Assembly (NCBI GenBank): GCA_964509425.1
Contig: CAZDWZ010000004.1
Coordinates: forward strand, 310,001 to 374,000
Length of the DNA stretch: 64,000 nt
Direction: 5' to 3'
Origin: CAZDWZ01 sp964509425
Lineage (GTDB): Bacteria > Bdellovibrionota_C > UBA2361 > SZUA-149 > CAZDWZ01
The notes beneath the pieces were generated by a model. That model had not been told where the DNA came from. It did not search any database and saw only the letters and a program-made list of their open reading frames with translations. The position numbers and the translations under genes are program-made. The number at the start of each line of letters is the position of its first letter. The stretch's first letter is position 1. Positions 1 through 10,948 of the stretch are shown in pieces.

Positions 1-2
1 CG

Positions 3-3000
3 CTCTCCGCTTTCATAGAATCTTATCAATCTCGCAGCGTGCTCCTCATCGGCGAAATCTGGGCGATCCCCATCATGTTCCGCCTGGGTCTTGTTGAAAA
101 CCTGCGAAGACTCGCCGAAGCCGGACTCGCGGTCGCGGAACACCGGCAAGCAGCCGAGCAGCTCTGCCATGAAGTCGTCGATCAAAGCGATCTCTCCCCG
201 GCGGATATGCTCACCCGCTTTGCGACTAAGGTGAATGAGCGGCTTTCCGTATTCGAACTCGGTGCCGCTCATATACTCCGGCGACTTCGTGCTCGAGGCG
301 GGCCGGCGACACTCTGTCTCCAGTGGGCGGACGAGAAGCTCCGAGAGCGCGGCATCGACCCGACAGAGGTGAGCCGTATCGAGCAGCAATCGCAAGCCGC
401 TGATCAAATTTCCGTCGGAAATTCGGTGACCGCACTAAAAACGATCAGCAGCTTAAACTGGCGGGAATGGTTCGAGTCGGTGAGTCATGTCGACCGTATC
501 CTCGCAGGCGATCCGGCTTCGCTGTATTCTCGATCTGACTTCATCACGCGCGATAATTGCCGCCACCGTGTCGAGCTTCTTGCACGCCGCTCCCGCATTC
601 CGGAGACTCAAGTCGCCGCATCGGTTGTTGAGTGCGCAAAGAGCCGCCTCGCATCCGGCGTGGTGCTACCTTACGACGCAGAGGACATACGACATTCGCA
701 CGTTGGATTTTATCTCATCGATGACGCGCTCCCGCTTCTCGAATCTCATCTAAAAGTTTCAGCGCCGATCGCCGAGCGTTTCGAGCGAAAGGTAAAAGGG
801 AGCGGATTTTTCTGGTATCTCTCAGGAATATTTCTGGGATGTCTATTTGCGACCTGTTCGCATCTTCTCTACTCCTCTCAGGAGCTCTTCGGACCGGAAG
901 GCGGAGTCAGTTCTCTCGGCATGCTCTGGATGTTGGCCGCGGTGATGGCTTTTTTGATTCCAATTTCGGAATGGAGCATTTCGGTGATTCAATGGATCGT
1001 GCCGAAATTCATCTCCCCGCTTCCCTTACCGAAGCTCGATTTTGAGAAAGGAATCCCGGACACAGCTCGTGCCCTCGTCGTGGTCCAAACGATCGTCGGC
1101 GACCGTCGCGCTTTGGAGAAGCTCGTCGAGGCACTCGAGATCAGGTTTATCGGAAACGACGATCCGAATTTGTCTTTCGGCATTCTGGCGGATCTCGGCG
1201 ATGCGACTTCCGAAATCCATCAGGGCGACGTCGGAATCATTGCACGGGCGCGCGAGCTCATATCAGAACTAAACGCCAGATATGCTGCAGATCGCCCTGA
1301 AGGTGCGCATCGGCGTTTTTTCGTGCTCTTCCGGAAGCGTCAATGGAATGAGAGTCAGGGCAAGTTCATCGGCTGGGAGCGGAAGCGTGGAAAAATCATG
1401 GAGTTCAACCGTCTTCTTGGCGGGGACGACAACACGAGCTTCAATGTCATCCACGCGGATCTCGCTTTTCTGCGAAGCTGCCGCTACGTCATTACGCTCG
1501 ATAACGACACCCAGCTTCCTCCCGGATCTGCCCAAAAACTCCTCGGGACTATTGCACACCCGTTGAATGTTGCCGTTTTTGACAATGAGAAGAACATCGT
1601 CATTCGAGGTTACAGTGTCATTCAACCGAGAGTAGGAATCACACTTCGGAGCGCGACGGCTTCAAGCTTCGCTTCGATTTTCTCCGGACAAACCGGACTC
1701 GATCCGTACACAAACACTGTTTCCGACGTATATCAGGACCTCTTTGGTGAGGGGTCATATATTGGAAAGGGCGTCTACGACGTACACGCGTTCGAGCGCG
1801 CATTGAACGGTCGGTTTCCCGAAAATTCTCTGCTGAGCCACGATCTCATCGAAGGCAACTTTTCGCGATGCGGACTCGCCTCCGACATCGAAGTCTTCGA
1901 CGAATTTCCGATGAGATATCATGCGCAAGCGCGGCGCCAACATCGCTGGATGCGGGGTGACTGGCAATTACTACCATTCGTTGGCGCCGATATTCCGAAT
2001 GAACAAAAAACGCGTTACCCAACCCCACTTCGAGCGCTGGGACGCTTCAAACTTGTCGACAATTTTCGGCGTTGGCTGGTGCCGCCTGCGCTTCTCCTTT
2101 CACTTCTTCTCATTTGGACGGGCGCACCGGGGAGCCCCGCGTGGTGGTTCCTGGCCTTCTTGTTCATCGTCGGCTTCCCCGTTTACAGCCTGCTTTGGCA
2201 GCTCTTCGCCGATGTTTCCTTCGGCTACTCGTTCACCGCTTTTCTCGGCGGCCTCGCTCAGAACTTCTCGAGGAACGTTAAGCAGATTCTGCTGCAGATC
2301 ACGCTCATTCCGCACCAGGCTTATCTCAGCATTCATGCAGCCGTTACTTCAATTCGACGGCTCTATTTTACGCATAAAGATCTTCTCGAATGGGAGACAG
2401 CCTGGGCAACGGAAAACCGCCTTGGATCGCTCGAGAAAGACTTCTGGAAGGCCATGTGGCCGGGGACCGTCGTGGCGGTCGGAGCCCTCGCGATCGTCCT
2501 CGGGTTCGGGCACGCCGCGCACTATCGTTTTGCCCTTCCGATAATCGCGCTTTGGCTTGCAGCTCCGAAGATTGCCTGGTGGACGAGTCGTGCTTCCGAG
2601 CGAATTTCCAGTGAGCTGGCATCGAGCGAGAAGGAATACTTAATCGGCGTCGCCCATTCGACCTGGAAATATTTCGATACCTTTTTGAATTCGGACTACC
2701 ACTTCCTCATTCCGGATAATCTGCAGATAATCCCGGAACGGGTCGTTGCCGAGCGAACATCTCCGACGAACATAGGGTTGTCTTTGCTGAGCACCATCTC
2801 CGCTTATGACCTCGGGTTCATTTCGTTCGGCGGCATGCTCGACCGTCTGAGCCCAATTGTCGATTCGCTGAAGGACCTCGAGCGCTTTCACGGACATTTC
2901 CTCAATTGGTACGGAATCCGAGATAAACGAAGCCTTCCCCCACGCTACATATCTACGGTCGATAGCGGCAACCTCGTAGGCCATCTGATCGCGACCCGAG

Positions 3001-6000
3001 AGTTGATGCGGCGCTATATGTATCTTCCGCTTCTCGCGCCAGTACATCTCGAGCATGTTCGAAGAATGCTCTCGAAAAGCGAGGGGCCGGGACCTCGATT
3101 TTCCACCCAATCATCCATGTCCACGCTCAGTGATGTGATCTCCTTTTTGGATTCGGTTGAGGTATTGCTGGAAGACTCTCGCCGATCCGGTGTTGATGCC
3201 GAGACGGAGCGCGCTTTACAAGAACTTCAGAAACTGACGACGATTATCGCTTGGACAAAACATCTCAAAGTGCTCCGCCGCTGGGGAGAACAAGGACTTC
3301 TTCCGAAAAAGGTTCAGAACATCGAACGGATCCTCGAATCGAGAAGCCCAAGCGTTTCGCTTCTCACGAAGCTCACGAATCGCTTCCTTAAGATCGAAAG
3401 GGAACTTGATCCCAATTCGCTCCCCGAGGAAGAACGGCCGATGTATCACGCTTGCGTCGAAGACCTGCGCGCTGCGAACTATCAACTCTCCCTGCTCCAT
3501 CAAACCGCTCAGACCCTACAGGAGACCGTTGATCGCCTGATAGACGAAACCGACTTTTCCTTTCTCTTCGATCAGCAAAAGAAGCTCTTCACGATTGGCT
3601 ACAACATCGATAATGGGCAACGGGATAACAGCTATTACGATCTCTTGGCATCAGAAGCCCGGCTCGCGAGCCTTGTGGCCATTGCACAAGGCGACATTCC
3701 GCACTCGCATTGGTTTTTGTTGAATCGCACGTTGACGGACACGCCAGGGGGTAAGGCTCTCGTGTCGTGGGCCGGGACAATGTTCGAATATCTCATGCCG
3801 CTTCTCGTCATGAAGAACTTTCCGGGAACTCTTCTCGCCGGGAGTTACGACGCAGTCGTCAGAGCACAGCGAAGCTACGCCATTCGTCGCGGCGTGCCGT
3901 GGGGCATTTCAGAATCGGCCTACAGCGGTGTCGATTTCCACAAAACGTATCAATATCGCGCATTCGGAATCCCGGGACTCGGCCTGAAGCGCGGACTTGG
4001 AGACGATCTCGTCATCTCCCCGTATTCTTCGGCGATGGCGGTGATGATCGACCCGAAAAATTGCATTTCCAACCTCAAGCGGCTGGAGAATCTCGGCGCG
4101 AGAGGACAATACGGGTTTTTCGAGGCCGTTGACTTCACTACCGAACGCCTCGGGGCCGACGAAAATTTCCATATCGTTCGCTCGTTCCTCGCCCACCACC
4201 AAGGAATGAGTCTCGTTGCGATTAATAACTTGCTCAATCAAGACATTATTCAAGAGCGGTTTCATTTGAACCCCGCCATTCAGTCTTGCGAGCTTCTCCT
4301 TCAAGAGCGATTTCCGAGCCGTATTCCGCTCATTCATCCACACCAGGCCGATGTCCTCGCACTTCAGGCCGGGAGCGGTGATGCGAAAATCGAAACAACG
4401 GAACGGTACTCCACACCTCACACCCGATTCCCGCTCACTCGCATCTTGTCGAATGGGAAATATTCGACCTTCGTTGACAATGCCGGAGTCGGAGCAAGTA
4501 TATTTGATAGAGATGTTGCGCTCACACGATTCGTTGAAGACAGCACTTCGGGGACCTCAGGAACCTTCTTTTATATTCGCGACGAGGAATCAAAGGAGTT
4601 TTGGTCGCCCACGTATCAGCCGGCGGCAGTCGATGTCGACGAATACGAGACGATTTTTAACCCCGATAAGATTGAATTTCGCTCACGATACTCTGGTATT
4701 TCGTCGCTCCTCGAGATTACTGTCTCTCCCGAAGAGAATGTCGAGATTCGTCGCCTCTCCTTGACCAATATTTCGAATCGTCCGCGGAAGGTTGTTGTCA
4801 CGAGTTACGGAGAGGTTGCGCTCGCTTCGGTCAAATCCGATCTCTCGCACCCCGCGTTCTCAAAGATGTTCGTCTCGAGTGAATACCTTCCGGAATACGA
4901 CGCGATCCTCTTCGAACGTCGGCCGAGAACCGAACATGATCGAAGGCTCTTCTTGGCGCATCTCGTTTGCTCGACCATCGTTTGGGCACCGACTGAATTC
5001 GATACCTGCCGTGAGACCTTCATCGGCCGTGGCGGATCGCTTCGTCATCCGGCTGCGCTCACCGGGAATGCGAAGTTGGCTGGGAGAATGGGGACGGTGC
5101 TCGATCCCATTTTTGCGCTTCGGCAATATGTCGAACTCTCCACCGGAGAATCCAATACCCTGAGTTTTGTGACCGCTGCAGCCAGCTCACGAGAAGAAGC
5201 GCTCCTCCTGATCCGTAAATACCGTGAAGGACAACATATCACGCGGGCATTCGAGATGGCGTGGAGTCATAGCCATGTCGAGATTCGGCATCAGCAATTT
5301 TCTGTCGATGCCGTGCTCGATTTCCAGCACCTTGCAAACGCGCTTCTCTACAACATCGACAACCTCCGCGCGCCGAGTGAAACGATTCGTCGATCCGGAG
5401 CTTCGCAGTCCGCGCTTTGGAGGCTCGGAATTTCGGGAGACGAACCAATCGTGCTGGCATTGGTCACCGATCCTGATCAGTCGCGATTCATACAAGACCT
5501 TCTTCTCGGCCATGAATACCTGCGCCAGCGCGGTTTGACATTCGACTTGGTCATCTTGAATGAGTTCGTCAGCGGCTACCTTCAAAACTTCCAGGAGGAG
5601 ATTCAGGCCCTGATGCGGGCGAGTGCCTCCCGCGATTCGATCGATCAGCGAGGAGGAGTGTTTCTTCGTTCTACAGCTCATCTCGCACCCGAAGAAATTG
5701 ATCTGCTCTATGCGTCGGCAAGAGTTGTTCTCGCCGGAAACCGCGGTCCGCTCGCATCACAGCTCGTCATCGACTCGGCTCCGCTTCCGGTGCCCAGCCG
5801 CTTGCCTCGTGCAGCAAAGAAGAAAGAGTCTGCAAACAAACCAGCGGTACCCGCGGAAGAGGGGCAATTCTGGAACGGCATCGGCGGATTCGTGGACGAA
5901 GGAAAGTCCTATCGGATGGTCATCGGTCCAAATCAAACTCCTCCCGCTCCGTGGATCAACGTCATCGCGAATGAGAACTTCGGTTTCCTCGCTTCGGAGA

Positions 6001-8309
6001 GCGGCGGCGGATATACCTGGGCCGGCAACAGTCGGGAGAATCGCCTCAGCGTCTGGACGAATGACGCCGTTCAAGATCGGAGCTCGGAGATCATCTACAT
6101 TAAGGATTTAGATTCCGGAGCGTTGTGGTGTCCGACTCCGCGTCCTATCGCGCCGAATTCGGAAGTCGTCGCGACACACAGCTTCGGAAGCACCTCCTAC
6201 GCGACCGAGAACGATTCTGTTCGATCCCTTCTCACGCTCTCCGGTGACATGACGGATCCCGTCAAATATTTCCACCTCTCGCTCGAGAATCAGAGCACTG
6301 AGGAAAAGAAACTCGTTGTGACATTTTATTTAGAATGGGTTCTGGGTTTTGCTCGTCCTGAGACCTATCGGAGTATTCGAGTTGGTTGGGACAGCGAAAA
6401 TGAGTTTCTGCACGCCTCAAATCCGTTCAATGTCGATTTCGGACGGCAAACAGTTTTCATCGGCTCAAGCCATCCGATCGCAACGTTTACGGCAAGCAGA
6501 CGGGAATTTCTGGGGAGAAATTGCGATATCTCACTGCCGTCCGCACTTTCACCTGGCGCCGGAGTCCGCGTAGGGCGCGGCAGGATTACCCGCTCGTCCT
6601 CCGTCACCTTGTCCAAGGTCACAGGCGCCGGCTTCGACTCGTGTGGTGCCATCTGTGTCAAAGTTAACCTTGCACCGAAATCGAAGGATCAGATTCAGTT
6701 TTACCTCGCGAGAACGGAAACGATAGAGCAGGCGCGCGAACAAGCGCCAAAATTTCGCTCGTTAAAGTCTCGAGAAAAGTCGCTCGCTTCAGTTAAAAAG
6801 TTTTGGACCGACACGACATCCGCCGTTCAGGTGAAGACCCCGGACCCGACGTTTGATGTGCTGGTGAATGGGTGGCTCATTTACCAAACGCTGTCATGCC
6901 GAATCTTTGCGCGGAGCGGTTTCTACCAGTCGAGCGGCGCGATGGGTTTTCGGGATCAACTGCAAGACTCGATGGCGCTGTTGCACGTTCTACCTGAACG
7001 CACGCGAGCACAAATCCTCCTTCACGCAAGCCGGCAGTTTCGGGAAGGCGATGTTCAGCACTGGTGGCACCCGCCGATTGGCCGTGGAGTACGGACCAGA
7101 ATCACCGACAACTATGTTTGGCTTCCCTACGTGGTACTGGAATACATCGAGGTGACGGGCGATCGCGGCATTCTGAACGAATCGATTCCGTTTCTCGAGG
7201 GTCCTCAGCTCGAAGAGCACCAGACCGATCTGTATTTTCAACCACAGGTCTCTCAGCACTCCGGAACTCTCCTGGAGCACTGTCTCCTCGCCATGGAACG
7301 ATCGCTTGCGACCGGTCCGCGAGGAATTCCCCTCATCGGAGGTGGAGACTGGAACGACGGTATGAATGACGTCGGCCTCGGCGGGAAGGGAGAGTCTGTC
7401 TGGCTCGGCTGGTTTATCGCCGACGTTCTTGATCGAGCATCCCGAGCACTGCTTTCTGAGGGCGATCCGAGGAGAGAAAAGTATCAGAGCCATGCGGCAA
7501 ACCTAGTACGAGCGGTTGAAGACGGCGCGTGGGATGGGCAGTGGTATCAACGAGCAAGTTTCGACGACGGCACCCCCTTGGGAAGCTCCGTAAGAAGCGA
7601 GTGTCGAATTGATTCGCTGGCACAATCTTGGGCGGTAATCAGCAAGAAAGGCAATCCAGAGCGCGCCGTCAAAGCAATGGACTCGGTCTACTCTCACCTC
7701 GTCGACGACAACCTACATCTGATCCGATTGCTTACACCGCCATTTGTTTCCAGCAATCCGAGTCCTGGATATATCCAAAGCTATCCGGCGGGGCTTCGCG
7801 AAAACGGCGGGCAATACACCCATGGCGCCACTTGGGTAGTGCTTGCCGCGTCAGAACTGGGCGACGGTGACAGAGCATTCTCGCTGTATCGATATCTAAA
7901 CCCGATCACTCACTCGTCCGCTCCAGCCGACGTTCAGCGATATAAAACTGAACCCTATGCGCTCTGCGGTGATGTGTATACGAATGCGGACCACCCCGGA
8001 CGCGGCGGCTGGAGCTGGTATACCGGGTCCAGCGGATGGATGTTCCGGATCGCGCTTGAGAACATGATTGGGATACGAATTCGAGGAAGTGTGATCGAGC
8101 TCCATCCCTGTATTCCAAAGTCATGGCCGGAATTCTCGGCCACACTCTCAGTGAAAGGAAAGCGATTCTCTTTCACTTTCAAGAATCCTGATGGCGTGTG
8201 CCGGGGAGTGCGATCGGTTACCGTGAATGGTTCGGTTCGATCTTCAAACACCGTCCCGCTCGATGCTGCTGAAGCGGAGAACGAGGTCTTGGTGACACTC
8301 GGCGCTTGA
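3..8309 (+). CDS. ndvB: Cyclic beta-1,2-glucan synthase, NdvB/ChvB type (5' end outside window)
   Basis: Makes and processes cyclic beta-1,2-glucan at the inner membrane from UDP-glucose. The frame is open to the left edge without a stop, and the residues before the first possible GTG (position 39) already fit the family (ESYQ...GEIWAIPIM), so the gene starts upstream and about 150-200 N-terminal residues are missing. Visible in order: helical N-terminal part, membrane helices near residues 255-320, glycosyltransferase-84 domain with TLDNDTQLP (DxD-like) and RRQHRWMRGDW (QxxRW-like), a second membrane cluster near 690-880, a glycoamylase-like domain (YSGVDFHKTYQYRAFGIPG), and a C-terminal GH94-like phosphorylase region (GFRDQLQDSMALL, GGDWNDGMND). 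About 2,770 codons are present against roughly 2,830 residues in full NdvB. It converges with the next gene, with about 65 bp between. Family call is secure. Confidence 0.95.
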   Translation, partial: LSAFIESYQSRSVLLIGEIWAIPIMFRLGLVENLRRLAEAGLAVAEHRQAAEQLCHEVVDQSDLSPADMLTRFATKVNERLSVFELGAAHILRRLRARGGPATLCLQWADEKLRERGIDPTEVSRIEQQSQAADQISVGNSVTALKTISSLNWREWFESVSHVDRILAGDPASLYSRSDFITRDNCRHRVELLARRSRIPETQVAASVVECAKSRLASGVVLPYDAEDIRHSHVGFYLIDDALPLLESHLKVSAPIAERFERKVKGSGFFWYLSGIFLGCLFATCSHLLYSSQELFGPEGGVSSLGMLWMLAAVMAFLIPISEWSISVIQWIVPKFISPLPLPKLDFEKGIPDTARALVVVQTIVGDRRALEKLVEALEIRFIGNDDPNLSFGILADLGDATSEIHQGDVGIIARARELISELNARYAADRPEGAHRRFFVLFRKRQWNESQGKFIGWERKRGKIMEFNRLLGGDDNTSFNVIHADLAFLRSCRYVITLDNDTQLPPGSAQKLLGTIAHPLNVAVFDNEKNIVIRGYSVIQPRVGITLRSATASSFASIFSGQTGLDPYTNTVSDVYQDLFGEGSYIGKGVYDVHAFERALNGRFPENSLLSHDLIEGNFSRCGLASDIEVFDEFPMRYHAQARRQHRWMRGDWQLLPFVGADIPNEQKTRYPTPLRALGRFKLVDNFRRWLVPPALLLSLLLIWTGAPGSPAWWFLAFLFIVGFPVYSLLWQLFADVSFGYSFTAFLGGLAQNFSRNVKQILLQITLIPHQAYLSIHAAVTSIRRLYFTHKDLLEWETAWATENRLGSLEKDFWKAMWPGTVVAVGALAIVLGFGHAAHYRFALPIIALWLAAPKIAWWTSRASERISSELASSEKEYLIGVAHSTWKYFDTFLNSDYHFLIPDNLQIIPERVVAERTSPTNIGLSLLSTISAYDLGFISFGGMLDRLSPIVDSLKDLERFHGHFLNWYGIRDKRSLPPRYISTVDSGNLVGHLIATRELMRRYMYLPLLAPVHLEHVRRMLSKSEGPGPRFSTQSSMSTLSDVISFLDSVEVLLEDSRRSGVDAETERALQELQKLTTIIAWTKHLKVLRRWGEQGLLPKKVQNIERILESRSPSVSLLTKLTNRFLKIERELDPNSLPEEERPMYHACVEDLRAANYQLSLLHQTAQTLQETVDRLIDETDFSFLFDQQKKLFTIGYNIDNGQRDNSYYDLLASEARLASLVAIAQGDIPHSHWFLLNRTLTDTPGGKALVSWAGTMFEYLMPLLVMKNFPGTLLAGSYDAVVRAQRSYAIRRGVPWGISESAYSGVDFHKTYQYRAFGIPGLGLKRGLGDDLVISPYSSAMAVMIDPKNCISNLKRLENLGARGQYGFFEAVDFTTERLGADENFHIVRSFLAHHQGMSLVAINNLLNQDIIQERFHLNPAIQSCELLLQERFPSRIPLIHPHQADVLALQAGSGDAKIETTERYSTPHTRFPLTRILSNGKYSTFVDNAGVGASIFDRDVALTRFVEDSTSGTSGTFFYIRDEESKEFWSPTYQPAAVDVDEYETIFNPDKIEFRSRYSGISSLLEITVSPEENVEIRRLSLTNISNRPRKVVVTSYGEVALASVKSDLSHPAFSKMFVSSEYLPEYDAILFERRPRTEHDRRLFLAHLVCSTIVWAPTEFDTCRETFIGRGGSLRHPAALTGNAKLAGRMGTVLDPIFALRQYVELSTGESNTLSFVTAAASSREEALLLIRKYREGQHITRAFEMAWSHSHVEIRHQQFSVDAVLDFQHLANALLYNIDNLRAPSETIRRSGASQSALWRLGISGDEPIVLALVTDPDQSRFIQDLLLGHEYLRQRGLTFDLVILNEFVSGYLQNFQEEIQALMRASASRDSIDQRGGVFLRSTAHLAPEEIDLLYASARVVLAGNRGPLASQLVIDSAPLPVPSRLPRAAKKKESANKPAVPAEEGQFWNGIGGFVDEGKSYRMVIGPNQTPPAPWINVIANENFGFLASESGGGYTWAGNSRENRLSVWTNDAVQDRSSEIIYIKDLDSGALWCPTPRPIAPNSEVVATHSFGSTSYATENDSVRSLLTLSGDMTDPVKYFHLSLENQSTEEKKLVVTFYLEWVLGFARPETYRSIRVGWDSENEFLHASNPFNVDFGRQTVFIGSSHPIATFTASRREFLGRNCDISLPSALSPGAGVRVGRGRITRSSSVTLSKVTGAGFDSCGAICVKVNLAPKSKDQIQFYLARTETIEQAREQAPKFRSLKSREKSLASVKKFWTDTTSAVQVKTPDPTFDVLVNGWLIYQTLSCRIFARSGFYQSSGAMGFRDQLQDSMALLHVLPERTRAQILLHASRQFREGDVQHWWHPPIGRGVRTRITDNYVWLPYVVLEYIEVTGDRGILNESIPFLEGPQLEEHQTDLYFQPQVSQHSGTLLEHCLLAMERSLATGPRGIPLIGGGDWNDGMNDVGLGGKGESVWLGWFIADVLDRASRALLSEGDPRREKYQSHAANLVRAVEDGAWDGQWYQRASFDDGTPLGSSVRSECRIDSLAQSWAVISKKGNPERAVKAMDSVYSHLVDDNLHLIRLLTPPFVSSNPSPGYIQSYPAGLRENGGQYTHGATWVVLAASELGDGDRAFSLYRYLNPITHSSAPADVQRYKTEPYALCGDVYTNADHPGRGGWSWYTGSSGWMFRIALENMIGIRIRGSVIELHPCIPKSWPEFSATLSVKGKRFSFTFKNPDGVCRGVRSVTVNGSVRSSNTVPLDAAEAENEVLVTLGA

Positions 8310-8374
8310 AACGGCTGAAGCGCAGGAGTTTGCTGAGGCGTTTGGGCATCTCCAACTTTTGGAGCCTCGCCGGT

Positions 8375-10804
8375 TTACGGCACTTCGCCATCGCGCGCTG
8401 CCTCATCTAGGCGCCGCATTCGCCAGACCGCGCCGAAGATATTCACGACGCCACAAAAATACGTCAACAGACTTCCGAAAGTGAGGAGCAGAATCTGCGC
8501 TCCCGTCAGTGCTCCGATGCACATCGTTTGGTTCCAAGCCCACGCAAGGCGAGTGGGCCGACCTTCCGCCTGCGCACGCACTAAGACCATCGGAACAAAA
8601 GTTCCGAGTGTATACCCGAGCGGACACACGAGGAGCAGCGACAAGGCGATTTTCGCCGAATTTCCGAGATTCAAAGCGAGGTCGAGAACAATGGGAATAA
8701 CGACTCCGAAGATAGCGCAACAGACAGACATCACGGTGAAGTGAGGAAAGAGCTCCTTGTTCTTGGGCCGAAAAGCGGTGCAAAAACTTCCCAGCGCCGC
8801 GCCCAGCAAAATTCCCGGGAAGATCACGACAAACGAATAAAATGGATGTCCGAGGAACGACTGGAAGCGAGTGATAGTCGCAAAAACAACGAAGACGGAT
8901 CCAAATCCAATGAAGCCGGATAGGTTGAGCAGTGCAGTATTTGCTCCCCGGTAGTACGGCTTCGCAGCAGGAATTAAAAACGGCACAAAGAAACCAAGTG
9001 TAGTCAGAATTCCCGCAACACTAAACGCAAGGAAAGGCGCTTGCACGGGATCGAGTCGCTTCGTAAAGGCAATCCGAAATTGCTCCCAGGAGATGTGGTC
9101 CATCGAGTGAAAGAATGGACGATCGTCAGTGGGTGCATCCAAGTCGACGACCGATTGATCTTTTACTTTCCAAAAATAGTTGTCGTCGAAAACCTTGGCG
9201 AGTTCGGGGGTGCCTCCATGCGGTTCGTAGTAGAGATCGAATCCGCGCTCATCACAGAAGCGAACGACCGAATCGATCTCGTCGTCTCTGAAAGGGGACC
9301 TTTTCACCAAGACTTCAGCCTTTCCCGGCGAATCACGGGTATCCTTCTTCAGCACAATGATCAAATGCGATTGAATCTCAGGGCTCCCGAGTCCGCGAAA
9401 CGCCTCCCGGACGAGGGAAACAATTCGATAGACTCGAGGTGCAGTACCGGCGCCATGCCATATAGACATGCTCAGCACTCCGTCTTCCTTTAGGTGCGTG
9501 AGGTACGCTTGGAACGCCTGAATAGTGTACGTGGTATTTACTTTCAGAGCTTGAGCTCGCGTGAGCGAGGCGGCGTAATCATCAGTTGATGACAACCGGA
9601 TAAGATCAAAAGACTGGTTGGTCGACGAAAAAAATACTCGCGGATCGATCTTGATCCAGTGAACATTCGGCGGTTCCGTCAGGCTCGAAGCGAATCCGAA
9701 TTGAAGAGCTTGGAGAATCGAAAAATAGGCGTCGTCACCTTCAATTCCGTAGATTTCCCGCTGCTTAAAATACAGCGCAGTAAGGATGTCACGATTTCCA
9801 CCCGGACCGACGGCAACAACACTCCCGTTTTTCACGACGGCATATGGGAGTGCTGCGAGATCATAGTAAAGAAAGCGAACCTTCTCCAAGTTTCCATCGA
9901 ATCGGGACAGCACCGCTCGAACGACGCCGTCAAGCTCAAGGGTCTCCTCCTCTACTTTCATCTGGCGAACTTCTTCAACCTGCCGGGGACCAGTCGTCGT
10001 CGCAGTTGGTTTGGCCGACTCGGTTTGTGCGAGGCGAACGTAGGAGTACGCGTCCCAAAAGCTCATTGTATCGGGGGCAACTCGTTCTTCGTTGACCCAG
10101 ATTGATCCCCAGAGCTGACTTCGGAAACTTGAAGCGATGAGGCCAGCGAACAATATGCATGCCGCGACGGAGACCAGCCGCGAGCGACGGCCAGGGGCAA
10201 AAAAGAGCGAGACCATCGACGCCGCGAAAGCAACGGCGAAAAACGCATGGGCCCCGGGGAGCCAACGCTGGAGCGGAACGATCAGCATGCTCCCGAGCGC
10301 GGCTCCGAAGAGATATCGGGAATATACTCGGGCCGCGGACGATGCGTACTCGCAGATCACGATTGAGAAAAAGATGCCCGAGAAGAAAAATGCGGCAAAG
10401 ATCGAACTCAGTACTGCGAACGCTTGTAAAAATTGTATTCGCTCGTAGTCTTCACCGGGCACAGGGGCAGAAATAGGGTACAGACTGAGGATCCAGACGA
10501 GGATCACGGTGGACGCTGCGAAGAGCAGTGTCGCCACGAAGAGGGAGCCCCGAATATTCCGACTCAGGAGTCTGCTCGCGAAAAAGTTGGTAAAGGCCCC
10601 AATCGAGATTCCTGTCATTCCGACGGAGACGGAAAGAAAGGCAAAGTGATAGGACGCAACAACGCTCAGCATTCGATAGAGTAAAAGGGCGAGCGCCACA
10701 TTAAGTGACGAAAAAAAGAAAAAGCCCAACAACACCCCGCTGGGAGCGGCTGCGGTCTCGAACCCCTTATCCTCAACGGCAATCGATTCGCTCATCAAAA
10801 TCAC
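8375..10804 (-). CDS. Polytopic membrane protein with spermidine-synthase-like domain
   Basis: An 809-residue protein with hydrophobic helices at about residues 25-245, a soluble Rossmann-like section at about 300-560, and another set of helices at about 600-795. The soluble part carries a SAM/dcSAM-type glycine motif (VVAVGPGGNRDILTA) followed by an acidic strand end (YGIEGDD), as in the spermidine synthase-like proteins fused to transporter-like membrane domains. Known members are mostly uncharacterised; no polyamine role can be claimed. The start is either GTG at 10804 or ATG at 10795 (MSESIAVED); the ATG is three codons in and equally plausible. It is transcribed towards ndvB and has no operon partner. 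What the membrane part transports, if anything, cannot be read from the sequence. Confidence 0.75.
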   Translation of the reverse strand: MILMSESIAVEDKGFETAAAPSGVLLGFFFFSSLNVALALLLYRMLSVVASYHFAFLSVSVGMTGISIGAFTNFFASRLLSRNIRGSLFVATLLFAASTVILVWILSLYPISAPVPGEDYERIQFLQAFAVLSSIFAAFFFSGIFFSIVICEYASSAARVYSRYLFGAALGSMLIVPLQRWLPGAHAFFAVAFAASMVSLFFAPGRRSRLVSVAACILFAGLIASSFRSQLWGSIWVNEERVAPDTMSFWDAYSYVRLAQTESAKPTATTTGPRQVEEVRQMKVEEETLELDGVVRAVLSRFDGNLEKVRFLYYDLAALPYAVVKNGSVVAVGPGGNRDILTALYFKQREIYGIEGDDAYFSILQALQFGFASSLTEPPNVHWIKIDPRVFFSSTNQSFDLIRLSSTDDYAASLTRAQALKVNTTYTIQAFQAYLTHLKEDGVLSMSIWHGAGTAPRVYRIVSLVREAFRGLGSPEIQSHLIIVLKKDTRDSPGKAEVLVKRSPFRDDEIDSVVRFCDERGFDLYYEPHGGTPELAKVFDDNYFWKVKDQSVVDLDAPTDDRPFFHSMDHISWEQFRIAFTKRLDPVQAPFLAFSVAGILTTLGFFVPFLIPAAKPYYRGANTALLNLSGFIGFGSVFVVFATITRFQSFLGHPFYSFVVIFPGILLGAALGSFCTAFRPKNKELFPHFTVMSVCCAIFGVVIPIVLDLALNLGNSAKIALSLLLVCPLGYTLGTFVPMVLVRAQAEGRPTRLAWAWNQTMCIGALTGAQILLLTFGSLLTYFCGVVNIFGAVWRMRRLDEAARDGEVP

Positions 10805-10948
10805 TTAATTCTAAGTGGTTGATCGGCCTGATAATTTCAAATACGTCAAGAAAATGCGGTTCGGAAGACCAAATTGAATGGAGCATTTTCTGAGAAACGG
10901 ACGATAAAGTGATTGAAGGTTCAATGTTAGTTTCTTTCTGGTGCGGGA